Assembly: GCA_027475525.1 (NCBI GenBank) | Contig: JAMWFC010000100.1 | Location: 1-64,000, forward strand | Source of the DNA: Macrolepiota albuminosa | Lineage: Eukaryota > Basidiomycota > Agaricomycetes > Agaricales > Agaricaceae | Direction of reading: 5' to 3' | DNA length: 64,000 nucleotides | Part shown: in pieces, positions 11,393-23,300 of the stretch | Numbering within the stretch: position 1 is the first letter of the stretch | Layout: each line of letters begins with the position of its first letter | Notes under the pieces: model-generated | Seen by the model: only the letters and a program-made list of their open reading frames with translations | Told to the model about the DNA's origin: nothing | The model's database searches: none | Made by a program: the position numbers and the translations under genes

Positions 11393-13178
11393 TTACATAT
11401 ACATATAATCATATCTGATATCGGTAACGCAGTAAGTTTCGTGAGGGGGGACATGGAAGACAATATGTGCAAAATATAACAATGGTACTAAGTCCTTCGC
11501 ATTTGATTCTGCGGTCCTAATGTTCCTCAGAAGGCGAAGAATATATAAACGTTCCGCGAATTGGATCGTAGCGTCTGCACCTCTCATGCGGCCTGGCTGC
11601 GGCCGCAGCAGTGACGAATATATAAACGTTCCGCGAATTGGATCGTAGCGTCTGCACCTCTCATGCGGCCTGGCTGCGGCCGCAGCAGTGACCCGCTCGA
11701 GGGCGGTGGTTCCGTGACAGGCACAGGAGGCGTAACGCTTCTGCTAGCTGTTTTACGTTCATGTAGTGCCCATGGCGGCGGAGAACGGGACGATCTGTAT
11801 GTGGATTCACGCGAAGAAGTAGGCCGCCGATTTTGCGGCTGAACTACGGAAGGATGAGGCCACGTAAACGGTGCCGCAGACTCGGGAGGCTGATAAGAAA
11901 ATATGCCTCCAGGTGTTAAAGACCGTCTCTCTCTATAATGAGGATCAGGTGGGGCTCGAGAGGGCCCAGAAGATGAACCAGGGGCAGAAAAACTTGGACG
12001 GGGAGGTGCTGGAGGGAATACCAGGGGTGGGAGAGTACGCGAAGGATCCTGCTCGTATGGCCTACTGGAACTTGCAGAATTTGGAACTGTGGGTGGTAAA
12101 TTCAAGCGTACAGGGCTTGGGGATCTCATTGATTGATCTCGGAGATCGCTCAAGCGTATGAAGCCCTCATAAGGAGTATTTTGCCGACACGGGATGACGC
12201 GTTGCCCGCGATTTGTCAAACCAGATGACGATTGCAAGCCAGGCATTCCTGGGCCTGACAATTGGAAGGATGGCTCACGCCAGCTAGCAGCTGGGTCGAA
12301 ATTGTAATACTCACACGCCACTGAGCGCCCCATCTCAGCAGAGTGCGACGAGGATGCTAAATGACTTGAGCTCGGCCCAGGAGGAAGTGGGAACGACCCG
12401 GAGCCGCTTGGGAATGTGCCGAAATGATGAGGTAGTCTGTGCGACGCATAAGTCTGACTCTGTGGTCGCCGAGCTTTCTGGCGTTGATTCTATAATAGAA
12501 AACGAATTTAGTCATTCCTTGTGGAGATTTTTCATCAAAAGGTCAAGTACCTGAAACCAGACCTAAAAAGCGGAATAATGGTGAGTCATCAGAAGTGGGA
12601 TCAGACGATGTCCAACCTGTACTTTGCGGGCACTAAGCCCGATTGATCTCCCCACCTCCTCTCGTACGCTCGCGTTGGGGAAACGAGACTGCGCCAATAG
12701 ATGTCAATCAAGGTATCTGACAGGACATCACAGCAAGAGAGGCATATACCTTGGCAAGCAGTGAATGCAGTACGGCTGCCTGATGAGGTGTGGTGAGAGT
12801 CCGCGTACGCTTTTTCTTTGCAGAAGACCCTGTAGGCTCAGACGACTCAGACAACCTTTTCCCCGTGCTTGTGCTCGCTACACCCTCCTTCGAGTAAGAT
12901 GAGGTGTTGTATTCGTAAATGGATCCGGAAGTCGTCTGTTGTAATCGTAATTGTCCGAGCGTCATTTGGGAATCTGTCGAGTCCGGGGGAATCGATGGAC
13001 TTGAGTGCGGTAAGGGATAAACTTGCGTGAATGGCGGAGATTGTGACTCCTTCTCTGGAAGAGTCAGTTCAAACGGAGAGCCTAGTTGGACAGGGGTCCG
13101 TGAGGTCGTAGAGTGAGAAGAAGCGTTAAGAGTAGAGAGAGTATTGGATGTTGGAGAAGTGGAACGAGATTTAGACAT
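11393..13178 (-). CDS. Homeodomain transcription factor
   Basis: Nuclear DNA-binding regulator. The start at 13,178 (MSKSRSTSPTSN) leads into about 120 Ser/Thr-rich residues. KKKRTRTLTTPHQAAVLHSL is the basic arm and helix 1. After an intron (about 12,689-12,749), exon 2 (12,617-12,688) gives the second helix, REEVGRSIGLSARKVQ. A 12-nt exon (12,551-12,562) encodes VWFQ, and exon 4 begins at 12,489 with NQRQKARR. Together they give the WFQNQRQK recognition helix. The rest is a long Ser/Pro-rich tail (for example SPPPWALHERK), probably a disordered regulatory region. The 77-bp duplication at 11,539-11,692 falls in the last codons. As given, the frame stops inside the duplicated unit; with one copy it would continue to a stop at 11,393. 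The arrangement suggests a fruiting or mating-type developmental regulator, but no such role can be read from the sequence. Confidence 0.85.
11539..11692. repeat. Exact 77-bp tandem duplication A
   Basis: Copies begin at 11,539 and 11,616 (GAATATATAAACG). The match is exactly 77 bases with mismatching neighbours on both sides. It lies at the 3' end of the homeodomain gene and shifts its frame. Confidence 0.97.
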
Positions 13179-14707
13179 GGATCCAGAAGAGCAAGGGAAA
13201 AACCTTGTTGTAGTACAGCTTTAGCACATTGATGAGTAATGCGGTAAGGAACGAAATCGTGGTTGTCGAGAAAGCCAGGGTAAATGCAACAGTCTTTCAG
13301 ACTCAGGCGCCGTCAGGTGGGTATTTGTCGACAAAGTAACCGAATTATGTTTCTTTTGCAACCAGTCCATATCATGTGTCGGAAGATTTAGCGAGTGAGA
13401 TCGCCTGGCAACATCCCAAGTGTGCCTTCACGAGTAATGACTTACACTTCGTTAACGCAGTGAGAAGCGATACTACGATAATGCATAGCTTTATTGGTAG
13501 CCTTGGTGATGTAAGAAACACATCACATTGTGTGTGAACTCCATTGTCGAAAGGATTGGTTTCAGACTTGCTGTCGTATAGCAACGACGATCTGTCATGT
13601 TGTTGATGTATGGTTTTGATCGACTGTGATCTGCGGTCCCTGATGTGATCTATGTGAGAAAAAGTCGAGATGACGTCTCGAAATTATTATAGAAAAAAAG
13701 TAACTCCTAGTACTTATCTCAAGCAATGGATAACATAATAATATATAACAATATGTCCTCGTTCGTGGCTCCGACGTCTCATCCAGTTCGGGTGACGTAC
13801 GCTTCATCAGAACAAAGTTGCGCACGAACTGAGTCACCTAGTTTGACTCTACAACGACAAGTAGGTTAGGATCTGCTGAAACGAGGGATAAATCGAAACC
13901 GTCAGAGTACTCAGTACCTAACAGAGTTATTGTTTATTGGTAGGAGATGTTAACTCGGAAAACACGAGCTTTATTATGTCCACATTCACAAGTCATCAAA
14001 CATTGTTAACACATTGTTTCCAGGTCAAGAGATCTTAGCGACGGTGGGAAACTGTTTCTAGCAGCTCCGAGTCTGTGAGACAGCTGAAACAAGAATTCCA
14101 ATTACAAAGAATAACGTAGTGATACCGAAAAGGCAAACGAGCTGCTGGTGTCATTTGATACTGTTTCGCGCGTATTTTTGCTTGTGAATTTATGCGACAT
14201 GTGAATTTAGCTTTATTCGTTCTTCAATCCGTGCGTGTTAAAGGGCTTCGAAAAAATGATGGGTTCTTGCAAAGTTTCAAGCAGAGAAAATCATCTGATA
14301 ATAATCCTGGGGATAGATCATCATGGACTTCGGAACAAATCAAATTATGACTGTCATAATGTGCCATGACAATTCAGAATTCAAGGACCTCACTGACAAT
14401 TGCAGGACCACAGCCAATGAGGCATATATGGTTTAGATATTAGCACCGCCTAAGGTTGGCCGGCTAGTCCGAGTTGCACCTTGTACTGCCCAAAATCGTC
14501 ATATATGGTTTAGATATTAGCACCGCCTAAGGTTGGCCGGCTAGTCCGAGTTGCACCTTGTACTGCCCAAAATCGTCATAATTATGTCTCCGGGTTTGAC
14601 TTGTCGTGAAGTTGGTTCAGAATCAGTGTTCGGCATTAAGTGCCGAAACATGTGGCGTGTTACATAACTCCGACGGCCTTACCTCCGACGTTCTTGCCAC
14701 GGGTGAA
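13179..14707. other. Divergent intergenic region between homeodomain and bromodomain genes
   Basis: About 1.5 kb separating two genes that are transcribed away from each other, so it should hold both promoters. I see no conserved coding frame; the short minus-strand frames at 13,372-13,837 look incidental. It contains the 77-bp duplication at 14,423. An upstream non-coding or additional 5' exon of the bromodomain gene may also lie here. Confidence 0.5.
14423..14580. repeat. Exact 77-bp tandem duplication B
   Basis: Copies begin at 14,423 and 14,500 (CATATATGGTTTAG). The period is 77 bp and the match runs 81 bases because four further bases agree by chance. It is upstream of the bromodomain gene. 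Confidence 0.97.
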
Positions 14708-17432
14708 ATGGATTTTTCTGAATCCTTTGCTCATCCTCCATCTCCGTCACTGAGTAGTTTAGCGCGGGCAGGACCTTCCAAATCTTCTGGGCTGACTCTC
14801 GTACTGCCAGCTCTCAAGGGTGGTAAACCGATTAAACTCGGAAAAAAATCAGGGTCCTATGGATTACAGGAAGAGGAGAAGAAGGCCCCTCGGCCAGTGA
14901 AATTGAAGCCATTGAAAGAGGTCCTGACGAAGCTAATTGCGCAGATCAAGAAGTGTGTTACTTGTTTCTTTCGTGTTCGGGCATGTTGGCTGATAACGAT
15001 ATGCAGAAAGGATGACTACGCATTCTTTTTGAAGCCCGTTGATGCATCTCAAGTCCCAGGGTACACAGATGTCGTGAAACGACCAATGGATCTTGGTACC
15101 ATGTCTATGAAAGTTGAGAGAGGGAAATATCGGTCTCTTGAAGATTTCGCGGTTCGTCGACATTGGTTGCCATTCAAAGCATCGTGATGCTGACCTCTGT
15201 AGGCTGACTTGAGGTTGGTTGCTTCAAACGCTAAGGCTTTCAATCCTCCTGGATCCATATATCACACGGAAGCCGAACGTATTGAAGCGTGGGGGTTGGA
15301 TCATATAGCCAAGGCAGCAGCTACTGTCATTCAATATGAAACGGACTGGAACATAGAAATAGAGAAGGACGATGAAGCGACTCCGGTAGTTATCGATGAC
15401 GATGACGACTACAATGTGGGAACACCTATGGATGTTGACGATGTAGTACTGGGGCGCTCTCCTTCTGTTTCTTCACAAATTCAACCCTTGACCGGTCGAA
15501 GAGGCGTTCGTGGACCATACAAGAAGACTACGCAGACGCCGTCGAAAAAAGTTTCCGAGAGTGTAGATGCTGAAGGACGGCTTCCGGGTTCCAAAGATGG
15601 TTTGGGATCGTTTCCGCCATGTTCGGACTGGGCACAAACAATGCTAGCACTCAAGTTGAAGGGTAAATCCTACTTTACTATTTTCACATTAGTACTGGAG
15701 GATTGCTGTAGGCAAACGTTACAAAACAAAGAAAGAGAGACTTCGATTTGAGAAGGAAGGACCGCCACTTCACGCAGATGGTAGGTAGGCAAACGTTACA
15801 AAACAAAGAAAGAGAGACTTCGATTTGAGAAGGAAGGACCGCCACTTCACGCAGATGGTAGTCTGGACTACCCAGAAAGTACGTTTGTCCTTATAACCAC
15901 TGTATTTTCTGACGCCTTTCAGTGGAGGAACCATTCTCGGTTCTCTCTGCCCTTGCACCAGAATCAGAAACACGACCCTATCTTACGCAACTCCATCCTC
16001 CATTATTCACCACGCCTCCCCAATACGACCCTTCGTCATCCCAATCGCAATTAAATACCCCTCGCACTCTTCCCCCTTATTATCCATCTGTCAATTTGCA
16101 TTATGAACGACCACCGCCCGAGTTCGCCCTGACAGAAACCTCGACAACCAAGCGACGTCACTGGACAATCATCCGGAATCCTACGAGGAGCAAACAGAAA
16201 GACATAGACGAAACTGAGCCGCAAGAAGCACCTCCGTGGCAGACACCTCGAGAGATCCAGGCCACCGACTACGGTTCTTATGCGGCTCTCGCTGGGACGC
16301 TTGAGGAGGAGGTACGTCAGCGTCGAATTGCAGGGAAAGAGGGAGAGGAGGAAGAGAAGATGGTGCAAGTCCTCCGCGATACTCTTCACTGCGAAGTTGC
16401 ACCGACAAGCCTACTCGAGGCCAACAAAGACACTTCTGTAGCTCTCGCGAACAATTATTGGAGCACGCAGCGAGCAGTCACTGCAGAGGAATACATTCGA
16501 GACATTGTATATGGTGGAGTCGATGGTTTGGCCTATGTTCGAAGCTTGGCTGAGTTCGTGTCGACACCGGGAGTGAGTTCGGGGAAACTCGATCTAGTAT
16601 CTTGATCTAACCTTCCTCACAGAGTATCTCGCCCTGTACAGCCTTAGGAATACCTGTAACGACCTGGGTAGAGCAAGAGATTATCGATCCCTTGACAGAT
16701 GGTCGACATTCATTACTCCGTGAAACTGCCATTGAGCTCGCGAGGCAAAAATCAACATCAAGCCATCAGAAAACACATGAAAAACCTTTCAGGTCTCTCT
16801 TCGAATCTGTTCGAAGCTCACTACAGCTCTACCCAGTGGCCGCCGCTGCTCTTGTTCTTCTGATGCAAATTGAATCACATAAGATCGACATGGGTGCGTT
16901 GATAAGGACACCGGATGAATTGTTCCAAAGTGAGGAGGAATGGGCTGGTAAAGTTTTCAGAGAAAAACGGAGGGCCCGCAAGAAGGAAGGTGTAAAGTCA
17001 GAGGACGGCGCTCATCATCAAGAGACAGAGGAGCCCGAGAAGACGTGGATGGATGTCGATGCCTCTTCCAAAAATCCGGATGGCGAAGACGTTGACTATG
17101 AACTCGAAGGCCCGGAGGAGCTCCGACAAGTCATGGATTACGTTGCCGGAGTGCTTATCGACCTTGACAAGAGGATCAAAGCAGGGAACACGACGTCTCT
17201 AAAGACCCCAGTGTCTACTCATGTGCCGTCATCAGACAAGGATTCCCTTGAGATCAAGGTGGGGGACCAGGTAACTGATGTCACAAGAGAAGATCCAGTT
17301 TTACGAAACCTTCGTCTTAATCTACTTGCATTGGCGAAGCGCGCACCGCTAGATACGATAGCGCGTTTACCTAAAGATCTGGTGCCTGAACATATTCGCC
17401 ACTTTGTCCCCACGCTTAGTAGCTCGACCTAG
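14708..17432 (+). CDS. Bromodomain protein, BRD7/BRD9-like
   Basis: Nuclear reader of acetyl-lysine, probably a chromatin-remodelling subunit. The chosen start (14,708, MDFSESFAHPPSPS) is the first Met in the frame leading to the domain; an upstream exon is possible. Residues about 35-75 are basic (KGGKPIKLGKK). The bromodomain runs from VLTKLIAQIKK through DDYAFFLKPVDASQVPGYTD, VVKRPMDLGTM and, after an intron near 15,150-15,202, ADLRLVASNAKAFNPPGSIY. The Asn of SNAKAFN is the acetyl-lysine-binding residue. An acidic patch and an AT-hook-like RRGVRGPYKK follow. The C-terminal half (16,000-17,432) is a long region of the kind that follows the bromodomain in BRD7/9. The 77-bp duplication at 15,708 lies across a short exon (KRYKTKKERLRFEKEGP) and breaks the frame; with one copy, exon and introns join normally. 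Confidence 0.85.
15708..15861. repeat. Exact 77-bp tandem duplication C
   Basis: Copies begin at 15,708 and 15,785 (GTAGGCAAACGTT). Exactly 77 bases match. It duplicates most of an internal exon of the bromodomain gene together with its acceptor AG. Confidence 0.97.
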
Positions 17433-17544
17433 GCCTGCTTCGAACAGTATTTGTGGTCGTAGATGAACATATTCGCCACTTTGTCCCCACGCTTAGTAGC
17501 TCGACCTAGGCCTGCTTCGAACAGTATTTGTGGTCGTAGATGAA
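17387..17544. repeat. Exact 77-bp tandem duplication D
   Basis: Copies begin at 17,387 and 17,464 (TGAACATATTCGCC), period 77 bp. It spans the last codons and stop of the bromodomain gene, so the first copy keeps the normal end and the second lies in the 3' region. Confidence 0.97.
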
Positions 17545-19244
17545 ATGCATTGTGTTTTCAAGACAACTGTTTAAAGACAACTCCGTAGATTTGTAGGGCT
17601 GCTGTCTTTGGTTTGATCTGACCACTAGATATCGGCTTATCGTAGCTGTATAGACGTTTTTTTCTTGGTCAGCAAGACTCCTGACGTTTTCCGATACTCC
17701 ATATCTTCGACGCTGAACATGGTCAAATTTCAGGGTTCAAGTCGATTTCTTCTTTCCCTTGATTGTGTTTCAAGGGATAGATCTCAAGAACTCAAACCAG
17801 CGTTTCGCCTCCATGAGGTTTGTTTTTTTTTATAGAATTCATATATCATTGTAGGATTGCCAATCTCTCCACATCAAACTTTGATTTCTTTGTTGATACT
17901 GATGTCGTTGAACCCATCGTTTCTATGCAACGGCACATAGGTTTTATAAAACTGTATGCATCAAAGGTATCAAAGGCAATATCCTCCCTTATCAGGGCTC
18001 CACAAATCACAGGCAGAAATACTCTCCGTAAATCACCCAGTGAACACAAACTGATATGCTCATTTGTTTTTTTTAACACGAACAAATCCTTCGCCACATA
18101 TCCGCATGGATGGATCGTCGACGGATCGACATATTTGATTGATTGGGGCCGCCACTACAGCTTATGTACATGTTTCATGTTCTTACTCTGATCCTACTCC
18201 ATTATTATACAGCCGCACCTTACTCGTATCATAGGGCCCTTGATGATGTGTCAAGCGCTCTCGCTGACTCTTACTGATGATCAGCGTCGATGAAAATTTG
18301 AACGTTACGGTATGCCGGTGATTTCGGGACCCCCGAGAAGTTGTAACACCTCATTTCCTAAGGATAAGTGCTCAGTATGTACTAGCACAGAGAGACAACG
18401 TACTAATTGTAATTCTAGGTCACAATCAGTGACATTTTGAGAGTTGTAGTTCGCGGAGTTGCATGGTATTTCCGGTTGCTCGTTGCATTTCCAGCAATAC
18501 AGGCAATCACCTGTTCAACCATGACTGCAGCAGCTGCACAGTGACAAGAGCAATGCAGTATACTGTTCTTCATATAACCTCTTATGTACGTTTCGCTCTC
18601 CATTTTTATGTTCTGCTCTGGAACATTGAATGGCTTAGCCTCTTTCCACCTTGAGCAGGAAGTCCTTCTTTGAAAATATATGAACATTCTGAGTCTTAGA
18701 AAAAACCATTTGTATTTACTACAAGAGATTTGTTGCTGGTGATGACTCACTACAGGATAAAAATGATTCCTGTCACACCAACTGCTGATTGTCAAGTATT
18801 GATATGTACTTATGTGATGTGTATGTTCATAGCTTCTCGGTAACTTCCCGGGGGCTCAGTACTAGTAGAATGATCCGTGGATTTCGATTGACATTGAACA
18901 ATTTATCTCGTTGCTTAGGGGATGAGTCCAGTCATATTTGCATTATTCTGACAATTTTGCTAGCTATGTGTGTTACCATGTAAGAATTGGAATTGCCAAC
19001 GGTGAGAGTATTTAGGCCGGAAATTGCCCCTACTACTCGCAGTGTCATGGTAGACGTGATGTGACAGTTGGCGTCAAGCTCCCGGTTCAGACTCCGCATT
19101 GTTGACATCACTTGTCCTCTGGCACTTCGTCAGGTCCTCGAAAAACGAAGAGGAGGTTAGTGCTAACTTTCTCTTCCTATTGACAGTTTAACTTTAAACA
19201 ACTGACTTCCACTTACAGCTTTTTACCGGGAAATTTTATGAATT
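17545..19244. other. Intergenic region, no gene recognised
   Basis: About 1.7 kb between the bromodomain gene and the first SET gene. An open frame of 123 codons at 17,820-18,191 is Phe/Ser/Ile-rich and resembles nothing I know. Its antisense frame is equally open, so I treat both as incidental. No tRNA or clear terminator was seen. Confidence 0.5.
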
Positions 19245-20689
19245 ATGAGTTTTTTTACAGTACTGAGGTCTTCGCCATTACGATTGAAATTCATTCAAAG
19301 GTCGTGTATAAAAACTTGCCACGGAAGCTTGTTGAAGAGCTATAGCTCTTTGGATAGTACACCGACTGTCAATGGTAAGTCCTTCGATAGTTCATTCGTT
19401 CATTATTTCAATACCAAACGCCGACCTGGTCAATCCTTTCTATAGGCCTTCCCGAGTATTCTACAAATGAGAAAAGACGGATAGTATCAGAAGAAATATA
19501 CACGGACTATCAGCATGGTGTGTATGTCTACACTACAATGCCTCCTCCGACAGGAGATGGCAAAGCCACTGAAGAAACGACCGAATGCTTTTTCTCTGGT
19601 TACAAAGTCCAACGTACCATTTTCTCCGAACCTAGGTTTCCTAGTCCTGTTCCAAAACCGCAAGAGCCCTGCCACAAAATTGCGCCCTCTTTTGGCGGAC
19701 TTGGTCTCTTCGCTACTCGGGACCTTTCTCTCGGTGACCTGATATATGCCGAGCGACCTCTTTTCATCGCTTCATTTAGTCAGAATTGTCTCGTCTCAAC
19801 GGAACCCCAAGCTTCCCGACACCAAAAGTATCTCGCCATAGCTGCTGAAATTGAAAAGGATCTCCGCATTGCTATCGATCGTATGCAGCCGGAGCGCCGG
19901 GCTGCTCTCCTTGCTTTGTCAGATACCTCCCCAAATCAGCGAGGCTCAGATGTGCGGGGCATCTTACAGACGAACTACAGGCCCCTCAGTTTTGATCTTG
20001 CCACAATGAATGAAGCCTCGGATGACGGAGATGAGGATCTCCAGTACGGCATGATTCTCAATCAACTCTCGCGTGTAAATCATAGGTGCATGAAAACACA
20101 AAATCTGACGACGAATCGCTAATTTCCTTGCAGTTGCGTGCCTAATGCTGCAATTACTTTCTCCCTCGCCTCTTTCTCTGCTCAGCTGCATGCCATTCGC
20201 GATATAAAGGAAGGCGAGGAAGTTTTCATCAACTACTGTCGGTGTACCTTGACACCTGAAAAACGACAGGAAGCCCTTGCAGATTATAGCTTCACATGCA
20301 CCTGCCCCGGTTGTCTCGATCCCAAAAATCCCGTCAACGTAGCCGCTGCCTTGTTAAGCCAATTACAGCTTCCGAGCCAGTACAAAGATGAAGAGCTTTT
20401 CTACGTCCTTCCAGATTCTCAGCCCAATTTCACAGAGTTACTGGAGAGGTCCAAGAAATTGGTAGCGTTTATTGAGAAAAGTGGCCTGCAGATTACAGGC
20501 GCATATGACGCACAACTTAAGGCGGTCGCGACTGCGGCGTGGCATCTCGGAGATGATCAAACCGTATTGCGCTACCTAGACTTACGACAGAGGTGGACTC
20601 GTGCCGTACGCGGTAAGGAGATCGTCTACTCTCGAGACAGAGACGGTGAGTTATTGCTGAATGAGCCAGTTTTCCTTCGTCCTCTTTAA
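19245..20689 (+). CDS. SET-domain protein, SMYD-like, paralogue 1
   Basis: Probable protein-lysine methyltransferase. The ATG at 19,245 opens a basic, Ser-rich, acid-poor leader (MSFFTVLRSSPLRLKFIQRS) that could be a mitochondrial presequence. An intron at about 19,376-19,446 is followed by the body. SET motifs are visible: SFGGLGLFATRDLSLGD (start of the SET domain), RVNHS|CVPNA (the NHSCxPN motif, split by an intron after NHS), LHAIRDIKEGEEVFINYC (with the catalytic Tyr) and FTCTCPGC (the post-SET zinc-binding cysteines). The insert between the first and second motifs is long, as in SMYD proteins, but I see no MYND zinc finger. A homologue with the same intron position lies 350 bp downstream. 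Substrate unknown. Confidence 0.88.
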
Positions 20690-21043
20690 CTGTCGTCATC
20701 ATTGTGCCGAATGAATGTTCATGCTTGTAAATCCATACTACCTTAGAGAAACAAATATCATAATTGATGGATTGTCTAAATGCTTTGGATCTCAGTGCGG
20801 ATGAGCAAGTATATCTGTCAGATGAATATCACGTGACCGTTACACTGTAGGCGCGTGTGGGTCAGTCACCATTTGACATTGACACAACGCATAACCAGTT
20901 TTTTTACGAAGCCTTCGTTTAGCCACATAAGACGACGTCTATTGACTCCACCTCTCTCTTTCTGTATTTTTCATTGAGTCACGCTTCTGAAGTCATTGTT
21001 CGAGTTTCCAGTGAATACCAAATAGACCTTTCGCATCGTCGTT
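20690..21043. other. Short spacer between the SET paralogues
   Basis: About 350 bp that must contain the 3' end of the first SET gene and the promoter of the second. Nothing coding is visible. Confidence 0.5.
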
Positions 21044-22595
21044 ATGCTGCAAATTCGCCTCAAGACTGCTACCTTACTCGGACTTCCCAAAGCCTGCCTC
21101 ATGGGAGTCCCAAAGAAAGCCTGGTATAGAACTTCTGCAGTACATTCGAAACAATCTGGTGGGCCCTAATCACGAGAACTTCTTCCTCGACTTGTGGTGA
21201 CCTTCCTTTCTCAGTATCATACACTGTCCCCCAATTCGAAGCATTCGAAATAATACCGCAGGCTCCGCGCAAACTTTTGACACTTCATTATCCCATGAAA
21301 CCCGGATCAGGTTAATTAGAAAAGTCTTTTATTGCGATTTGTGGGCTAAATTATACTGTCAGATCTTCCAGAATACCGAACGAGCGAACGTGCACTTTTA
21401 GCAACCGAAGTGACATATTCCAACTCTCCTCACGATTCGTGTATATATACAACCCTTCCTCCTCCCCCAGACCGCGAGAAAGTGGTAGAAGATAGCACTG
21501 AATGTCTTTTTTACGGGCATAAACCCAAACGTGCCGTATTCTCTGATGATCGCTTCCCCGAATTCCAGCCCAGACTCAAAAAGCCCCGCCATCATCTGGC
21601 GCCGTCTCATGGTGGGCTCGGCGTATTTGCAGCACAAGAACTCATTCTCAGCGAGCTCATCGTCGCTGAGAGACCCCTTCTCGTTTCACCAGTTAGGCCT
21701 CGGGTGAACGTCACATTTCATAGCCAACCTACGCCCGATCAGCAGCTCTTAGCAGAGCGAGTGGAGTTCGAGAAGGACCTTGAAATCGCGTTCGATCGTA
21801 TGAGCCCAAAGCTCCAGACGCAGTATCGAGCTCTCCACAACTCTCAAAAAGATTCAGAATTGTGGCCTTTGTTGGGTATACGCGAGACGAACGGTTTCGA
21901 GATTGATCTTGGCCGCCATGTGATGGGTAGTGAGGACATGCGGTACGTCATGGTGTCAGACCAAATTTCGCGCGTCAATCACAGGTTTGTCGGATTGCTC
22001 TTCTCTCATCCGTGCCTCTGAGTATCGCTTTTTTTATAGTTGCACACCAAATGCCGCCGTTGTCTTCTGCAACAGATCCTTCACTGCGAAACTTTATGCT
22101 CTCCGGAACGTCGAACCAGGCGAGGAGATCACCATCACCTACATCAATAACACCATGGATTATAAACAGCGCCAGAAAGCTCTTGCTCCCTGGGGATTTA
22201 CCTGCACCTGCCCCGCGTGCTCTGACTACCCTGAGCACGAATGGAAGTTGGCTCGGATTCTCCAAGACGTGCTTGCCCTCCCGCCACACAACGAGAAAGA
22301 GCTATTCTTCAAATTTCCCGATCCACAACCTGATCCTAAAGAGCTGCTTGCAAGAGTGCTCCAGAATATGGAGCGGATCGAGAACGCGGGGCTGGTTAAC
22401 ATTCCGGCGTATGACATTCAGACGAAAGCGTTGGCGACCGCATGCAGAGGTCTTGGATGGCACGACCACGTGCTGAAACTTTTAAGATCGCGAGACCAGT
22501 GGATGGCGGTTGTACATAACAAGAGATATGTGTATTCGAAGGATGTCGATGGTCAGATTATTCTGGATGATGAAGTTTCGTTTTCTCTAGCTTGA
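21044..22595 (+). CDS. SET-domain protein, SMYD-like, paralogue 2
   Basis: Tandem paralogue of the preceding gene and a likely lysine methyltransferase. The start at 21,044 gives MLQIRLKTATLLGLPKAC, again a basic leader that could target mitochondria. It joins the body through an intron that ends at the AG before 21,362 (DLPEYRTSERA, matching GLPEYSTNEKR of paralogue 1). The body shows IYTTLPPPPDREK, SHGGLGVFAAQELILSE, RVNHS|CTPNA split by an intron at the same place as in paralogue 1, LYALRNVEPGEEITITY with the catalytic Tyr, and FTCTCPAC. The first exon's exact 3' end is uncertain. The shared intron position and order of motifs show a local duplication; the two proteins have diverged considerably outside the SET motifs. 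Confidence 0.85.
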
Positions 22596-22674
22596 TGTCC
22601 ATTCATGAAATGAGTTTCTTTGCATACCATACTTTACCTTGGCCATAGGAGTAGAACATAAATATGAGTCCATG

Positions 22675-22776
22675 TCTTTGCTAGTATATCGGTTAGTACA
22701 CGCGCCTGTCATATCGGCGGTTTTCCATTGATAGAGACGAGCGCGCGAAAGCTGGGTTCGACTCCCAGGCAAAGAG
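22675..22776 (+). tRNA. trnD-GTC: tRNA-Asp (GTC) with intron
   Basis: The acceptor stem is a perfect 7-bp pair, TCTTTGC at 22,675 with GCAAAGA at 22,769, followed by discriminator G. The D arm is GTATATCGGTTAGTAC. The anticodon stem CGCGC precedes loop CTGTCA (anticodon GTC, Asp). About 30 bases of intron follow directly after position 37, then GCGCG closes the stem. The T arm is CTGGG-TTCGACT-CCCAG, an intact B box. A run of T follows at about 22,780-22,788, as expected of a polymerase III terminator. The exact intron ends are ambiguous by a few bases because of the GC repeat. Confidence 0.9.
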
Positions 22777-23300
22777 ACATTTATTTTTCATTCACTGCGC
22801 CACCTCTCGTGCAAGGGAACCGTGCATTCCTTCCCAAGGTATCGAGGTCACCATAGAAATGAAACATTCTGTCTGTTTCTAACGAGGACAATAATTATCA
22901 AAGACCTTCACGCTTACAGGTGTAGCGTTTAATATCACAACTAAGAGGTGCAAAAAGACGCGCAGCGAGTAGAATATCCACCTGGGTAAAGTGACTGACT
23001 CGACCATTTAGTCAAAACAATCATCTTCGTACCCAGAGTATATCCCATTTTTCGTCCCTCTTTGAGTAACAACCAGGGGTCACACTCTAAAGAGTACAGT
23101 ACATCAGAGGAAATATAACCAATACTTATACCTTTCGTCTGCACGCTTCTAAAACAGATAAAAAAACTCCTAGTAGGTGTGCTTGAAGAACTAGTTGACA
23201 ATTTTTGAGATTAAGGTATACAATACATTTCATTAAGAATTACTTTGAATAAATTACAACCAATAGAATATAATCTGGTCCGTGAGTAGCGTTAGTCTAA
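22777..23300. other. Intergenic, no gene recognised
   Basis: The 3' flank shared by the tRNA and the convergent FAB1 gene. It begins with the T-rich tRNA terminator. The short frames here do not resemble proteins. Confidence 0.55.

Noticed and set aside
17820..18191. Open frame of 123 codons
   Set aside because: Low-complexity, no motif, and an equally open antisense frame; no supporting splice or start context.
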